Assembly (NCBI GenBank): GCA_949296915.1
Contig: CASFPX010000001.1
Span: forward strand, 1-64,000
DNA length: 64,000 nucleotides
Source of the DNA: Onthovicinus sp900555545
GTDB taxonomy: Bacteria; Bacillota; Clostridia; Oscillospirales; Acutalibacteraceae
Reading direction: 5' to 3'
Position numbers and translations under genes: made by a program. The notes beneath the pieces are model-generated. The model saw only the letters and a list, made by a program, of their open reading frames with translations. It was not told the DNA's origin and ran no database searches. Positions 1 through 6,293 of this stretch are shown here, one piece after another. Within the stretch, counting starts at the first letter, position 1; every line of letters begins with the position of its first letter.

Positions 1-320
1 TCGCCCTCTCTCTCGAGCGCTTGACTATCATACCAAATCCAGCCCCTTTTGTCAACACTTATCTTTCATCTCTTTTACACCCTCCCGCGCGTGCCGACAC
101 ACTTTTACAATTTATAGTATTTCTCATTATTGAATACCCCTATATCTTCAATTTTCGACTTTATTCTTATTTTCGAACTTTTCCGCATCTTTTTTTGATT
201 TTAACTTTCGATTTTAAAAATATTTTTGCGGCAAGACCCTTTTATATCTTCTACCATTATATATTGATGTTAAGACAGCGGCCTTTAAAGTCTGCAAGCA
301 TTTCTATCGCCCCCTATCTT
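1..320. other. AT-rich non-coding stretch
   Basis: No convincing gene is seen here. An open frame on the plus strand (21-365) has a low-complexity Phe/Tyr/Leu composition, no ribosome-binding site, and runs through the leuB terminator, so it is treated as chance. The stretch is much more AT-rich than the genes around it. Confidence 0.6.
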
Positions 321-358
321 TTACAAAAAAGCAGGGCCGTGGAAAGCCACAGCCCTGC
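321..358 (-). terminator. leuB terminator
   Basis: Read on the minus strand, a 12-bp stem (331-358, one G-U pair, 4-nt loop) is followed by a run of six T. It starts 17 bases after the leuB stop, so it should end the leuA-leuB transcript. Confidence 0.9.
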
Positions 359-374
359 AAAATAATTCCAATTG

Positions 375-1454
375 TTATGATTTTTTGACAAGCTCCGCGA
401 CAAGGTCGCCCATCTCCGTGGTGTTGACCTTCTTATACCCCTCCTCATAGATATCGGGAGTGCGGGCGATGGTCAGCGCATCGTTGACGGCCTTCTCGAT
501 GGCGTCGGCGGCCTGCGCCTCATCAAAGGAATAGCGCAGCATCATGGCGACGGAGAGAATCGTTGCCAGCGGGTTTGCCTTACCGGTGCCTGCGATGTCG
601 GGCGCAGAGCCGTGGATGGGCTCATAGAGGCCCTTGGCGCCCTCTGCCAGGCTGGCGGAGGCGAGCATACCGATGGAGCCGCTGATCATGGAGGCCTCAT
701 CGGAGAGGATATCACCGAACATGTTGGAGGTCAGGATCACGTCAAACTGCTTGGGGTTGCGGACGAGCTGCATGGCGCAGTTGTCCACATAGAGGTGGTT
801 GAGCTCCACGTCGGGGTAGTCCTTGGCCACCTCGAGCACGATCTCGCGCCAGAAGCGGGAGGACTCGAGCACATTGGCCTTATCGACGTTGGTGAGCTTA
901 TGATTGCGCTTGCGGGCCAGATCGAACGCCACGCGCGCGATACGCTCCACCTCGGGGCGGGAGTACATCTCCGTATCGTATGCGGCGGGGACGCCGTTCT
1001 TTTCACAGCGGCCGCGCTCGCCAAAGTAAATGCCGCCCGTCAGCTCGCGGACAACCATGATATCGAGGGAGTCGCCGATGATCTCATCCTTGATGGGAGA
1101 GGCGCTCTTGAGGGGGGCAAAGATCTGTGCCGGGCGCAGGTTGGCATACAGGCCCAGGGCGCTGCGGATGCCGAGCAGGCCGGCCTCCGGGCGCTTATTG
1201 CCGGGGAGGGTATCCCACTTCCAGCCGCCGACGGCGCCGAGCAGGACGGCGTCTGCCTTTTTGCACGCGTCCACCGTCTCCTGCGGGAGGGGCTCGCCGG
1301 TGGCGTCGATCGCACAGCCGCCCATCAGGCGGTCGTCATAGTGGAACTGAAAGCCATATTTTTCGCCTGCGGCGTCGAGTACCTTGATGGCCTCGCCCAC
1401 GATCTCCGGGCCGATGCCGTCGCCGCGCAGGACGACGATCTGATAATCCTTCAT
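375..1454 (-). CDS. leuB: 3-isopropylmalate dehydrogenase LeuB
   Basis: Cytoplasmic NAD-dependent enzyme of leucine synthesis that oxidatively decarboxylates 3-isopropylmalate to 2-oxoisocaproate. The 359 residues match the family length. Visible hallmarks are the N-terminal GDGIGPEI, the substrate-loop arginines in LGLYANLRPAQ, and the family signature NMFGDILSDEASMISGS with its metal-binding aspartates. The start was set at 1454 because GGAGG lies 8 bases upstream; an in-frame TTG at 1469 would place the start inside that site. It lies 56 bases after leuA in the same direction with no terminator between, so it should be co-transcribed and share the T-box control. leuC and leuD are not in the window. 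Confidence 0.97.
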   Translation of the reverse strand: MKDYQIVVLRGDGIGPEIVGEAIKVLDAAGEKYGFQFHYDDRLMGGCAIDATGEPLPQETVDACKKADAVLLGAVGGWKWDTLPGNKRPEAGLLGIRSALGLYANLRPAQIFAPLKSASPIKDEIIGDSLDIMVVRELTGGIYFGERGRCEKNGVPAAYDTEMYSRPEVERIARVAFDLARKRNHKLTNVDKANVLESSRFWREIVLEVAKDYPDVELNHLYVDNCAMQLVRNPKQFDVILTSNMFGDILSDEASMISGSIGMLASASLAEGAKGLYEPIHGSAPDIAGTGKANPLATILSVAMMLRYSFDEAQAADAIEKAVNDALTIARTPDIYEEGYKKVNTTEMGDLVAELVKKS

Positions 1455-1510
1455 GATAAAAGCCTCCAATAAATATAGAATCTGATTCTTACTATACCAC
1501 AGAAAACGGA

Positions 1511-3217
1511 TTAAGAATGTTTCATATGATGCTTTTGGATATCGCGGTTGATGGCGCAGATGACGCCGCGGATGGAGGCATAGTAGATATTGTGGGACAT
1601 ACCGACGCCGAAGATCGTCTTGCCCTCCTGATTTTTCAGCTGGATATAGGAGACGGCCTTGGCGTCCGAACCCACGGAGATGGCGTGCTCGGAGTAGTCG
1701 ATGAACTCATAACCCGTGACGCCGATGTGGGAGAGCGCGTTGAAGAACGCATCGATGGGGCCATTGCCCTGCCCCTCGATCGCCTGTGGCTCATCGCCGT
1801 TATATTTGATCATCCCCTCAAAGCGGCCGCCGCAGCTGACGCCGGGGGCCTCGCTCTCATCGTGGTACTTTTGCGCGGTGAGGGCGTAGGGGCCGTGGAT
1901 GTCGATATACTCGCGCTTGAAGATCTCAAAGACCTCCTGCGCGCTGATCTCGCGCCCGGCCTTCTCGCACTCGGCCTGCACGGCGGCGCCAAACTCGGGG
2001 TGCATGGCCTTGGGCATATTGTAGCCAAAGCATGTGCTCATGACAAAGGCCGCGCCGCCCTTGCCGGACTGGCTGTTGATGCGCACGACCGGCTCATACT
2101 CGCGGCCGACATCCTTGGGGTCGATCGGCAGGTACGGGACCTCCCAATAGCCGGTGTCGTGGTGCATCATGTACTCGCGGCCCTTATTGATCGCATCCTG
2201 ATGGGAGCCGGAGAAGGCGGTGAACACCAGGTCGCCCGCATATGGCTGGCGCGGGGGGACTTGCATCTTGGTATCCTTCTCATACACCTCGCGGATATGG
2301 CGGATGTTGGAGAAGTCGAGCTGCGGATCGACGCCCTGGGTGTACATATTCATGGCAAGGGTGACGATATCCACATTGCCGGTGCGCTCGCCGTTGCCAA
2401 AGAGCGTGCCCTCCACACGGTCCGCCCCAGCCATCAGGCCGAGCTCCGCGCAGGCCACGCCGGTGCCCCGGTCGTTGTGCGGGTGCAGGCTGATGATCGC
2501 ATTCTCGCGGTTTTTCAGGTGTTTGATAAAGTACTCGATCTGATCGGCGTAGCCGTTGGGGGTGCTCATCTCCACGGTGGAGGGCAGGTTCAGGATGACC
2601 TTGTTCTCCGGGGAGGCCTCGAGCGCCTCCATCACCTTTTCGCAGATGAGGACGGCGTTCTCCGGCTCCGTGCCGGAAAAGCTCTCCGGGGAGTACTCAT
2701 AGGTGATATGGATGCCGTCGCGCTCAGCGTCCTTGGAGAGCTCGCGGATGAGCTTGGCGCCGTTGACGGCGATATCGATGATGCCGTCCATATCCTTTTT
2801 AAAGACCACCTTGCGCTGGAGGGTGGAGGTGGAGTTATAGAAGTGGAAGATGACGTTCTTGGCGCCCTTGATGGCCTCAAACGTCTTTTTGATCAGGTGC
2901 TCGCGCGCCTGGACAAGCACCTGGATGGTCACATCGTCCGGGATATGGCCGCCCTCGATGAGCGTGCGCAGGATCTCGTACTCCGTCTCCGACGCGGAGG
3001 GGAAGCCGACCTCGATCTCCTTAAATCCGATATCCACCAGCATGTGGAACATCTCGAGCTTTTCCTCCAAATTCATCGGGTCGACAAGCGCCTGGTTGCC
3101 GTCGCGCAGATCCACACTGCACCAGATGGGGGCCTTGGTAATCACCTGATCGGGCCACTGGCGGTTTTCAATCTTCACCGGGGTAAACGGCACATACTTT
3201 TTGCATCCTTCAAACAT
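1511..3217 (-). CDS. leuA: 2-isopropylmalate synthase LeuA (long type)
   Basis: First committed enzyme of leucine synthesis: condenses acetyl-CoA with 2-oxoisovalerate. At 568 residues it belongs to the longer LeuA subclass. The HMGL-like TIM barrel starts with RDGNQALVDPMN (metal-binding Asp) and contains the HPHNDRGTG metal/catalytic motif; the C-terminal roughly 150 residues correspond to the regulatory domain that normally binds leucine. The start at 3217 (MFEGCKKY) follows GGAAGGAG at a 7-base spacing; the open frame running further upstream passes through the T-box leader and is not coding. Feedback by leucine is family knowledge, not shown here. Confidence 0.96.
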   Translation of the reverse strand: MFEGCKKYVPFTPVKIENRQWPDQVITKAPIWCSVDLRDGNQALVDPMNLEEKLEMFHMLVDIGFKEIEVGFPSASETEYEILRTLIEGGHIPDDVTIQVLVQAREHLIKKTFEAIKGAKNVIFHFYNSTSTLQRKVVFKKDMDGIIDIAVNGAKLIRELSKDAERDGIHITYEYSPESFSGTEPENAVLICEKVMEALEASPENKVILNLPSTVEMSTPNGYADQIEYFIKHLKNRENAIISLHPHNDRGTGVACAELGLMAGADRVEGTLFGNGERTGNVDIVTLAMNMYTQGVDPQLDFSNIRHIREVYEKDTKMQVPPRQPYAGDLVFTAFSGSHQDAINKGREYMMHHDTGYWEVPYLPIDPKDVGREYEPVVRINSQSGKGGAAFVMSTCFGYNMPKAMHPEFGAAVQAECEKAGREISAQEVFEIFKREYIDIHGPYALTAQKYHDESEAPGVSCGGRFEGMIKYNGDEPQAIEGQGNGPIDAFFNALSHIGVTGYEFIDYSEHAISVGSDAKAVSYIQLKNQEGKTIFGVGMSHNIYYASIRGVICAINRDIQKHHMKHS

Positions 3218-3276
3218 GTCAATTCTCCTTCCAGATTCAATATGATGGGTTGTTCTGCGGAAGCGGAGAAACAAAA

Positions 3277-3525
3277 AACCCCGCCCCCAGGCATAGGGGC
3301 GGGGACAATCATCATCCACGCGGTACCACCCTAATTCAGCTGCCGAAGCAGCCCTCACCGACCTCCAACAAGGTCTCGGCCGATAACGCTGCCAAGCGTC
3401 CCGCCCTATGATTTCAGGCGAGCGACTCAGGAACGAGTTATACGCGCAGGCCTCTCAACCGGCTTACACCAGCCGCCGGCTCTCTGGGTGCAGGGACAAG
3501 CGCCTTTTTTCCGTCACAGTCTTTG
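3277..3525 (-). promoter_or_regulatory. T-box leader of leuAB (leucine specifier)
   Basis: Minus-strand leader between promoter and leuA. The conserved T-box core GGTGGTACCGCG is present (3319-3330); its TGGT bulge would pair with an uncharged tRNA ending ACCA. A stem I region with an AGAGAGCCG-type element lies upstream, and CTC (3435-3437) sits where the specifier codon is expected, fitting tRNA-Leu. Downstream is a strong terminator stem (about 3277-3302) followed by TTTTTT. When tRNA-Leu is uncharged, the antiterminator should form and leuAB be transcribed. The specifier assignment is by position and by the identity of the downstream genes; the outer boundaries are approximate. Confidence 0.92.
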
Positions 3526-3554
3526 TAAAATGGTAAAGTATGCGATTTGGTATC

Positions 3555-3583
3555 ATTATAGGACGTAGTTTGAAAAATGTCAA
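3555..3583 (-). promoter_or_regulatory. leuA promoter (sigma-A type)
   Basis: Minus-strand TTGACA (3578-3583), 17-base spacer, TATAAT (3555-3560): a perfect consensus promoter. The expected start near 3548 lies just ahead of the T-box stem I. Confidence 0.88.
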
Positions 3584-3758
3584 GACGTAACATTTACTTT
3601 ATTTTAGGAAAATTGTAGCGTGTACCCATAGGGGACGCTAAGGGCAGCGTTCCCTACGAAAAGGTGCTTTCCACGGCCTTCCTGTGCCGGGGTAACAAAG
3701 ATACAATCGCCGGAATACATGGAGGTAGTGCTTTACCGTGGAAGGTTGAGTCTAACGG

Positions 3759-3963
3759 CCCCTTTGTGTAAAGGGGGCTGTCGCGGAGCGACTGGGGAAT
3801 TGTCAGATGAAATCCACCGGCTTTTTACTGGTCTTTTCCTTGTAACAACCCCTCAGTCTTGGCCTTTGGCCAATCCAGCTCCTGCTCCGCAGGCGGGCAC
3901 CCTTTTGTCTGCTCCGCAGACATTTCCCCTATCAGGGGAATTCCCTTACACGGGGGAGCCAAG
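3759..3963. repeat. MITE-like palindromic repeat, copy A
   Basis: Begins with a short hairpin around a GTGTAA core, followed by a second small hairpin (GTCGC/GCGAC), then a 29-base stretch (3800-3828) that is identical in copy B, and ends with an arm that is an inverted, longer and diverged version of the left end. It has no coding capacity for a transposase. The general sequence type resembles palindromic intergenic repeats I recall from Ruminococcaceae. Confidence 0.75.
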
Positions 3964-3977
3964 GGTTTGTACGATTG

Positions 3978-4131
3978 AAAAGGCCTCCCTGTGTAAGGGA
4001 GGCTGGCACGCGATAGCGTGACTGGAGGGTTGTCAGATGAAATCCACCGGCTTTTTACGGGCCTTTTCCCTGTAACAATCCCTCCGTCTCAGCCTTCGGC
4101 TTCGACACCTCCCTTTACACAAGGGAGGCGT
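3978..4131. repeat. MITE-like palindromic repeat, copy B
   Basis: The left end (CCTCCCTGTGTAAGGGAGG) and right end (CCTCCCTTTACACAAGGGAGG, split here as an inverted near-copy) form terminal inverted repeats. The internal 4030-4058 is identical to 3800-3828 of copy A, 230 bases apart. A third partial end follows at about 4154-4172, directly against the end of the broken regulator gene. Confidence 0.78.
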
Positions 4132-4175
4132 AGGGTTTGTGCTTTCCATGGACTCCCTGTGCAGGGGAGGCTTGA

Positions 4176-4388
4176 TTACTCCTTTTTCATTTGGTTTGTA
4201 CGGCCCGCTAAATAGTCAAGACTGACATTATAGTAGTTTGCTAAACGTATCGCAATATTAAAGGGTATTTCCCTTTCCCCTAATTCATATCGAACATAAG
4301 TCGTTCGGTGCATATTTAAAATATCGGCGACTTCCTGTTAGCTTAAATCTGAATCTTCTCTTAACTCTCGTATTCTCCGATAAAACAT
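4176..4388 (-). pseudogene. Cro/CI (XRE) regulator broken by an in-frame stop
   Basis: Reading 4388 to 4176 gives a 70-residue Cro/CI-type helix-turn-helix protein with a good site (AGGAG, 7 bases before ATG): MFYRRIRELREDSDLS, then TAA (4338-4340), then QEVADILNMHRTTYVRYELG and a normal end at SLDYLAGRTNQMKKE. In this family the position of the stop is normally Gln (DLSQQEVA), so a single CAA-to-TAA change explains it. The rest of the frame is intact, which means a recent mutation, a base-calling error, or read-through. It is divergent from the DUF6809 gene at 4505, and its 3' end abuts a repeat. Confidence 0.85.
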
Positions 4389-4398
4389 AGAATCACTC

Positions 4399-4418
4399 CT
4401 GTTCCTTCTAAGAAACAG
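4399..4418. promoter_or_regulatory. imperfect palindrome, possible operator
   Basis: CTGTTCCTTCTAAGAAACAG matches its own reverse complement at 16 of 20 positions. It lies just upstream of the broken XRE gene and touches its ribosome-binding site, where an autoregulatory operator could sit. This is inference from symmetry only. Confidence 0.35.
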
Positions 4419-4504
4419 GATACAGTATTTAAATTTTTTTATTAAAAATAGACACCTTATGGTGTCCAAAAAAATTGAAAAGCATATTTTAGGAGATTAT
4501 TTTC

Positions 4505-4798
4505 ATGCAAAATAGCATTTTAGAAGAATTTTATCTTGGAAATATCAGCCCCTGCGAAGATCAAAAAAGCTATTCCCCCGAAATGAAAAAACACCAGAAA
4601 ACCATTTCCGATTTAGAGGAACGGCTGCTGCAATCCCTGACCGGCCGCGACCGGGATCTATTTGAAAAATTTTCCGACTCTTATTTGAGTTTGAATGAGA
4701 GGACGGCCGCCGCCTCTTTTCTTCAGGGATTCCGGATTGGCGGGTTGATGATGACCGACCTGTTCTGCGGTTGGAACTCCGCCGCCGGGGCGGAATAA
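4505..4798 (+). CDS. DUF6809-family protein (copy 1)
   Basis: A 97-residue cytoplasmic protein of unknown function. It resembles the small Firmicute family I know as DUF6809: a short N-terminal helix ending L/YxGxIxP (here EEFYLGNISPCED), a middle helix, and a C-terminal FxxGFRIGGLMMTDL segment. It pairs with the paralogue at 5933-6211: both share the order EE/KQ-FY/LY-xG-xI-P and the closing G-R/M-G-MM-L pattern. The site AGGAG lies 8-9 bases before the ATG. It is divergent from the broken XRE gene, an arrangement that suggests regulation by that protein. No catalytic residues are recognised. Confidence 0.72.
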   Translation: MQNSILEEFYLGNISPCEDQKSYSPEMKKHQKTISDLEERLLQSLTGRDRDLFEKFSDSYLSLNERTAAASFLQGFRIGGLMMTDLFCGWNSAAGAE

Positions 4799-4821
4799 CC
4801 CATAGCGGAAGCCTGATTCTG

Positions 4822-4850
4822 TTGACAAAAAAATATAAAACGCATATAAT
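4822..4850 (+). promoter_or_regulatory. consensus promoter of candidate antitoxin RNA
   Basis: TTGACA (4822-4827), exactly 17 bases, TATAAT (4845-4850). No protein-coding frame with a ribosome-binding site follows; instead a short hairpin-rich stretch ends in a terminator, as expected for a small RNA gene. Confidence 0.88.
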
Positions 4851-4856
4851 GGAGAT

Positions 4857-4943
4857 GCAGGGGGACTGCCCAGTAAACGGTTGGTCCCCAAACACGAATT
4901 TAGATTAATCGCATCTTTGGACGGGCGCGGTTAATCTTTTTTT
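4857..4943 (+). ncRNA. candidate small antisense RNA (type I antitoxin)
   Basis: Starts just after a consensus promoter and ends at a 10-bp terminator stem (4903-4912 with 4927-4936) followed by TTTTTTT. A second hairpin (GGGGAC 4861-4866 with GTCCCC 4884-4889) forms the 5' half. Its 3' end overlaps, in antisense, the last codons and 3' region of the 24-codon hydrophobic peptide gene on the minus strand. This is the layout of TxpA/RatA and BsrE/SR5 modules. The RNA ends are predicted, not observed. Confidence 0.68.
4903..4943 (+). terminator. terminator of the small RNA
   Basis: A 10-bp stem with one G-U pair is followed by seven T on the plus strand. The same inverted repeat contains the stop codon of the minus-strand peptide gene; on the minus strand it lacks a good T-run, so it is probably efficient in one direction only. 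Confidence 0.82.
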
Positions 4944-5005
4944 ATTGCTACTATGTAGCCTGTTGCAAACAGCAATAAAATTGCCATCATCGCAATCAGC
5001 TCCAT
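4931..5005 (-). CDS. 24-residue hydrophobic peptide, candidate type I toxin
   Basis: ATG at 5005 has a strong site (GGGGAGG, 5014-5020, spacing 8) and the frame ends at 4931. The product starts MELIAMMAILLLFATGYIVA and ends IKKD: one membrane-spanning helix with an acidic residue near the N terminus and lysines at the C terminus, as in small membrane toxins. The ribosome-binding site can be masked by a GC-rich hairpin immediately upstream. The gene converges with a promoter-terminator small RNA gene and their ends overlap. It lies 115 bases after an XRE regulator gene. I do not recognise the exact peptide family; Hol-Tox or Fst-type toxins are the nearest analogues in layout. Confidence 0.62.
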   Translation of the reverse strand: MELIAMMAILLLFATGYIVAIKKD

Positions 5006-5013
5006 GGGCAACA

Positions 5014-5050
5014 CCTCCCCTCTCCCGCCGGCCGCGGGGAAGAAAGAGGA
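5014..5050 (-). promoter_or_regulatory. hairpin that can hide the toxin ribosome-binding site
   Basis: In the minus-strand transcript, CCTCT and CCCCGC precede GCGGG and AGAGGGGAGG. The stem can therefore include the Shine-Dalgarno sequence of the peptide gene. Self-masking leaders of this kind are common in type I toxin messages. Confidence 0.5.
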
Positions 5051-5096
5051 AACCAACCGCTCACCGTTTTGGCAGTGAACCCCTGCATCTCTATTC

Positions 5097-5124
5097 TTAA
5101 ATCATTAATCGCTTGGCCTGTCAA
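5097..5124 (-). promoter_or_regulatory. possible weak promoter of the peptide gene
   Basis: TTGACA (5119-5124) overlaps the stop codon of the XRE gene. The best -10 match (TTTAAG to TAAGAA, spacing 17-19) is poor. The following transcript would begin GAGATGCAGGGG, the same as the small RNA on the other strand. The peptide could instead be co-transcribed with the XRE gene. Confidence 0.4.
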
Positions 5125-5369
5125 TCCTTCAAGCTGTCCCCATCCGGCGGATCGGGCTCCCTTTCGGCGGAGGCCAGGATCGCGCTGCCCGGCACGCCGA
5201 TTGCATCCGCAATTTTATAAAGGACGTGGACGGTCGGACTGCGCAGCCCCAGTTCAATCTTGCTCAAATGGCTCCTGTCCATCCCCGCAAGGCCACTCAA
5301 CACTTCCTGCGAGAGCCCTTTGGCCTCCCTGAAAGCCCGGATTGTTTTTCCGATATTCCGACTATCCAT
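5121..5369 (-). CDS. XRE-family transcriptional regulator
   Basis: An 82-residue DNA-binding protein. Residues about 5-62 form a Cro/CI helix-turn-helix (IGKTIRAFREAKGLSQEVLS, then RSHLSKIELGLRSPT), followed by a short acidic tail with no partner domain. The start at 5369 follows a GGGGGA site at about 7 bases; the longer open frame to 5630 lies upstream of this and overlaps the terminator of the RHH gene, so it was rejected. It sits between the RHH gene and the small toxin-like peptide in the same direction. Probably an autorepressor; target unknown. Confidence 0.86.
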   Translation of the reverse strand: MDSRNIGKTIRAFREAKGLSQEVLSGLAGMDRSHLSKIELGLRSPTVHVLYKIADAIGVPGSAILASAEREPDPPDGDSLKD

Positions 5370-5513
5370 ACTGAATCCCCCCACTTGACATTTATTGTAG
5401 GGGGAAGTATAATCAGCTTTGAGGCTAATTAACCTCAAAAAATATGCAAAATCCAGATAGAAATGGCTTTTCCGTTCTTTCGGGCTCATTCCGGCCATTC
5501 CTATAAACCCGCC

Positions 5514-5545
5514 GGACAAAAAAATCCCCCCATATGGGGGAGGAA
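5514..5545 (-). terminator. terminator after the RHH gene
   Basis: On the minus strand, CTCCCCC-ATAT-GGGGGGA is followed by seven T (5518-5524 region). It separates the RHH gene from the XRE gene downstream, so these are distinct transcripts. Confidence 0.85.
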
Positions 5546-5586
5546 TCAGTCCGGTTTTACATGTTTTTGTTGACTGGCGATTCCCG

Positions 5587-5808
5587 TCAACAGGATTCCT
5601 TTTCTGCTTCATCATCCGGGATGAACTCAAGGTGATCCAGTGCGTAGCGCAGCGCCATGCACATCAGCTCGTTGCGTGAGCGGTCGCTCCGGGCGGACAG
5701 CCTGTCGAATTCCTCCTGCAATTCCCGATCCATGCGCAGGGTCATGATCACCGTCTTGTCTTCCTTTCTATCCGCCCGCTTTGGGCGTACGACAAATTTA
5801 TCCGACAT
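5587..5808 (-). CDS. ribbon-helix-helix (CopG/Arc-like) protein
   Basis: A 73-residue protein with a basic N terminus (VRPKRADRKEDK) and a ribbon-helix-helix pattern: the beta strand TVIMTLRMDRELQEEFDRLS, then SDRSRNELMCMALRYALDHL. An acidic tail (DDEAEKESC) follows. The family binds DNA as a dimer and often acts as a plasmid copy-number regulator or as the antitoxin of a type II pair, but no toxin gene adjoins it here. It is divergent from the second DUF6809 gene across a 125-base AT-rich gap, so it may regulate that gene. Site GGGGTG, 6 bases before ATG. Confidence 0.83.
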   Translation of the reverse strand: MSDKFVVRPKRADRKEDKTVIMTLRMDRELQEEFDRLSARSDRSRNELMCMALRYALDHLEFIPDDEAEKESC

Positions 5809-5857
5809 GATTACACCCCTGTAATTTTAATTGTATTTTTAGTATAAACCAATTATA

Positions 5858-5886
5858 TTGACTTTAATATAACATATTGATAGAAT
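5858..5886 (+). promoter_or_regulatory. promoter of DUF6809 copy 2
   Basis: TTGACT (5858-5863), 17 bases, TAGAAT (5881-5886), in an AT-rich divergent gap; the expected start is about 40 bases ahead of the gene. Confidence 0.72.
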
Positions 5887-5932
5887 ACTAAATAGTAACA
5901 TTATTAAATAATACAGGATGAAGGGATCAATG

Positions 5933-6211
5933 ATGAATACTGTACTAAAACAGCTCTATGAGGGGCAGATCGCCCCTGTCAGGAATTACAGCGACATGCT
6001 GATGGAGGCACGCAGGAACAACGCCCTGTACGACGACTTCCTTGATCAGCTCAATGCTATCGACACGGGGTTAAGTAAGAGTTTTATGAGGATTCTCGAT
6101 GAGCAGTATCGGATATTTTCCAACACATACGCCACCGTATACACGGATGGGATGCAGATGGGGGCGCGGATGATGATGGAGCTCCTGACCGATAATCCCA
6201 AGGATGTCTGA
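5933..6211 (+). CDS. DUF6809-family protein (copy 2)
   Basis: A 92-residue paralogue of the protein at 4505-4798, unknown function. It opens MNTVLKQLYEGQIAPVRNYS, matching the LYxGxIxP start of the family, and ends with a methionine-rich helix (YTDGMQMGARMMMELLTDN). The start at 5933 was chosen because GAAGGG is 7-8 bases away and the N terminus then lines up with copy 1; ATG at 5930 and 5918 are also in frame. It is divergent from the RHH gene, just as copy 1 is divergent from the broken XRE gene. Confidence 0.74.
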   Translation: MNTVLKQLYEGQIAPVRNYSDMLMEARRNNALYDDFLDQLNAIDTGLSKSFMRILDEQYRIFSNTYATVYTDGMQMGARMMMELLTDNPKDV

Positions 6212-6257
6212 TGATCAAATAATCCCTCCTGCCTTACACAGGGGCCTTTATTGAAAC

Positions 6258-6290
6258 AAAAAAGGACGCCGCGCGGGGCGTCCTTTTTTT
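6258..6290. terminator. bidirectional terminator
   Basis: GGACGCC (6264-6270) pairs with GGCGTCC (6277-6283), with A-runs before and T-runs after. It can end both the DUF6809 transcript on the plus strand and the cyclophilin transcript on the minus strand. Confidence 0.9.
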
Positions 6291-6293
6291 GTC

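Noticed and set aside
21..365. 114-codon frame in the AT-rich left edge
   Set aside because: No ribosome-binding site, phenylalanine/tyrosine-rich chance composition, and it runs through the leuB terminator.
1517..3334. 605-codon open frame antisense to leuA, and similar long antisense frames over leuB, dnaA, gyrB, secA and the GPH gene
   Set aside because: They mirror codon bias of GC-rich genes on the other strand, have no ribosome-binding sites, and their translations are low-complexity His/Asp/Gly/Ala strings with no family motifs.
3277..3525. Leader peptide attenuator for leuA
   Set aside because: No Leu-rich short frame; the T-box core motif explains the region.
3719..4215. Two open frames over the intergenic repeats
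   Set aside because: The two translations share peptides only because the repeats do; no start signals and no conserved protein character.
5370..5630. N-terminal extension of the XRE regulator
   Set aside because: The added segment covers the terminator of the RHH gene and has no conserved features; a good start exists at 5369.
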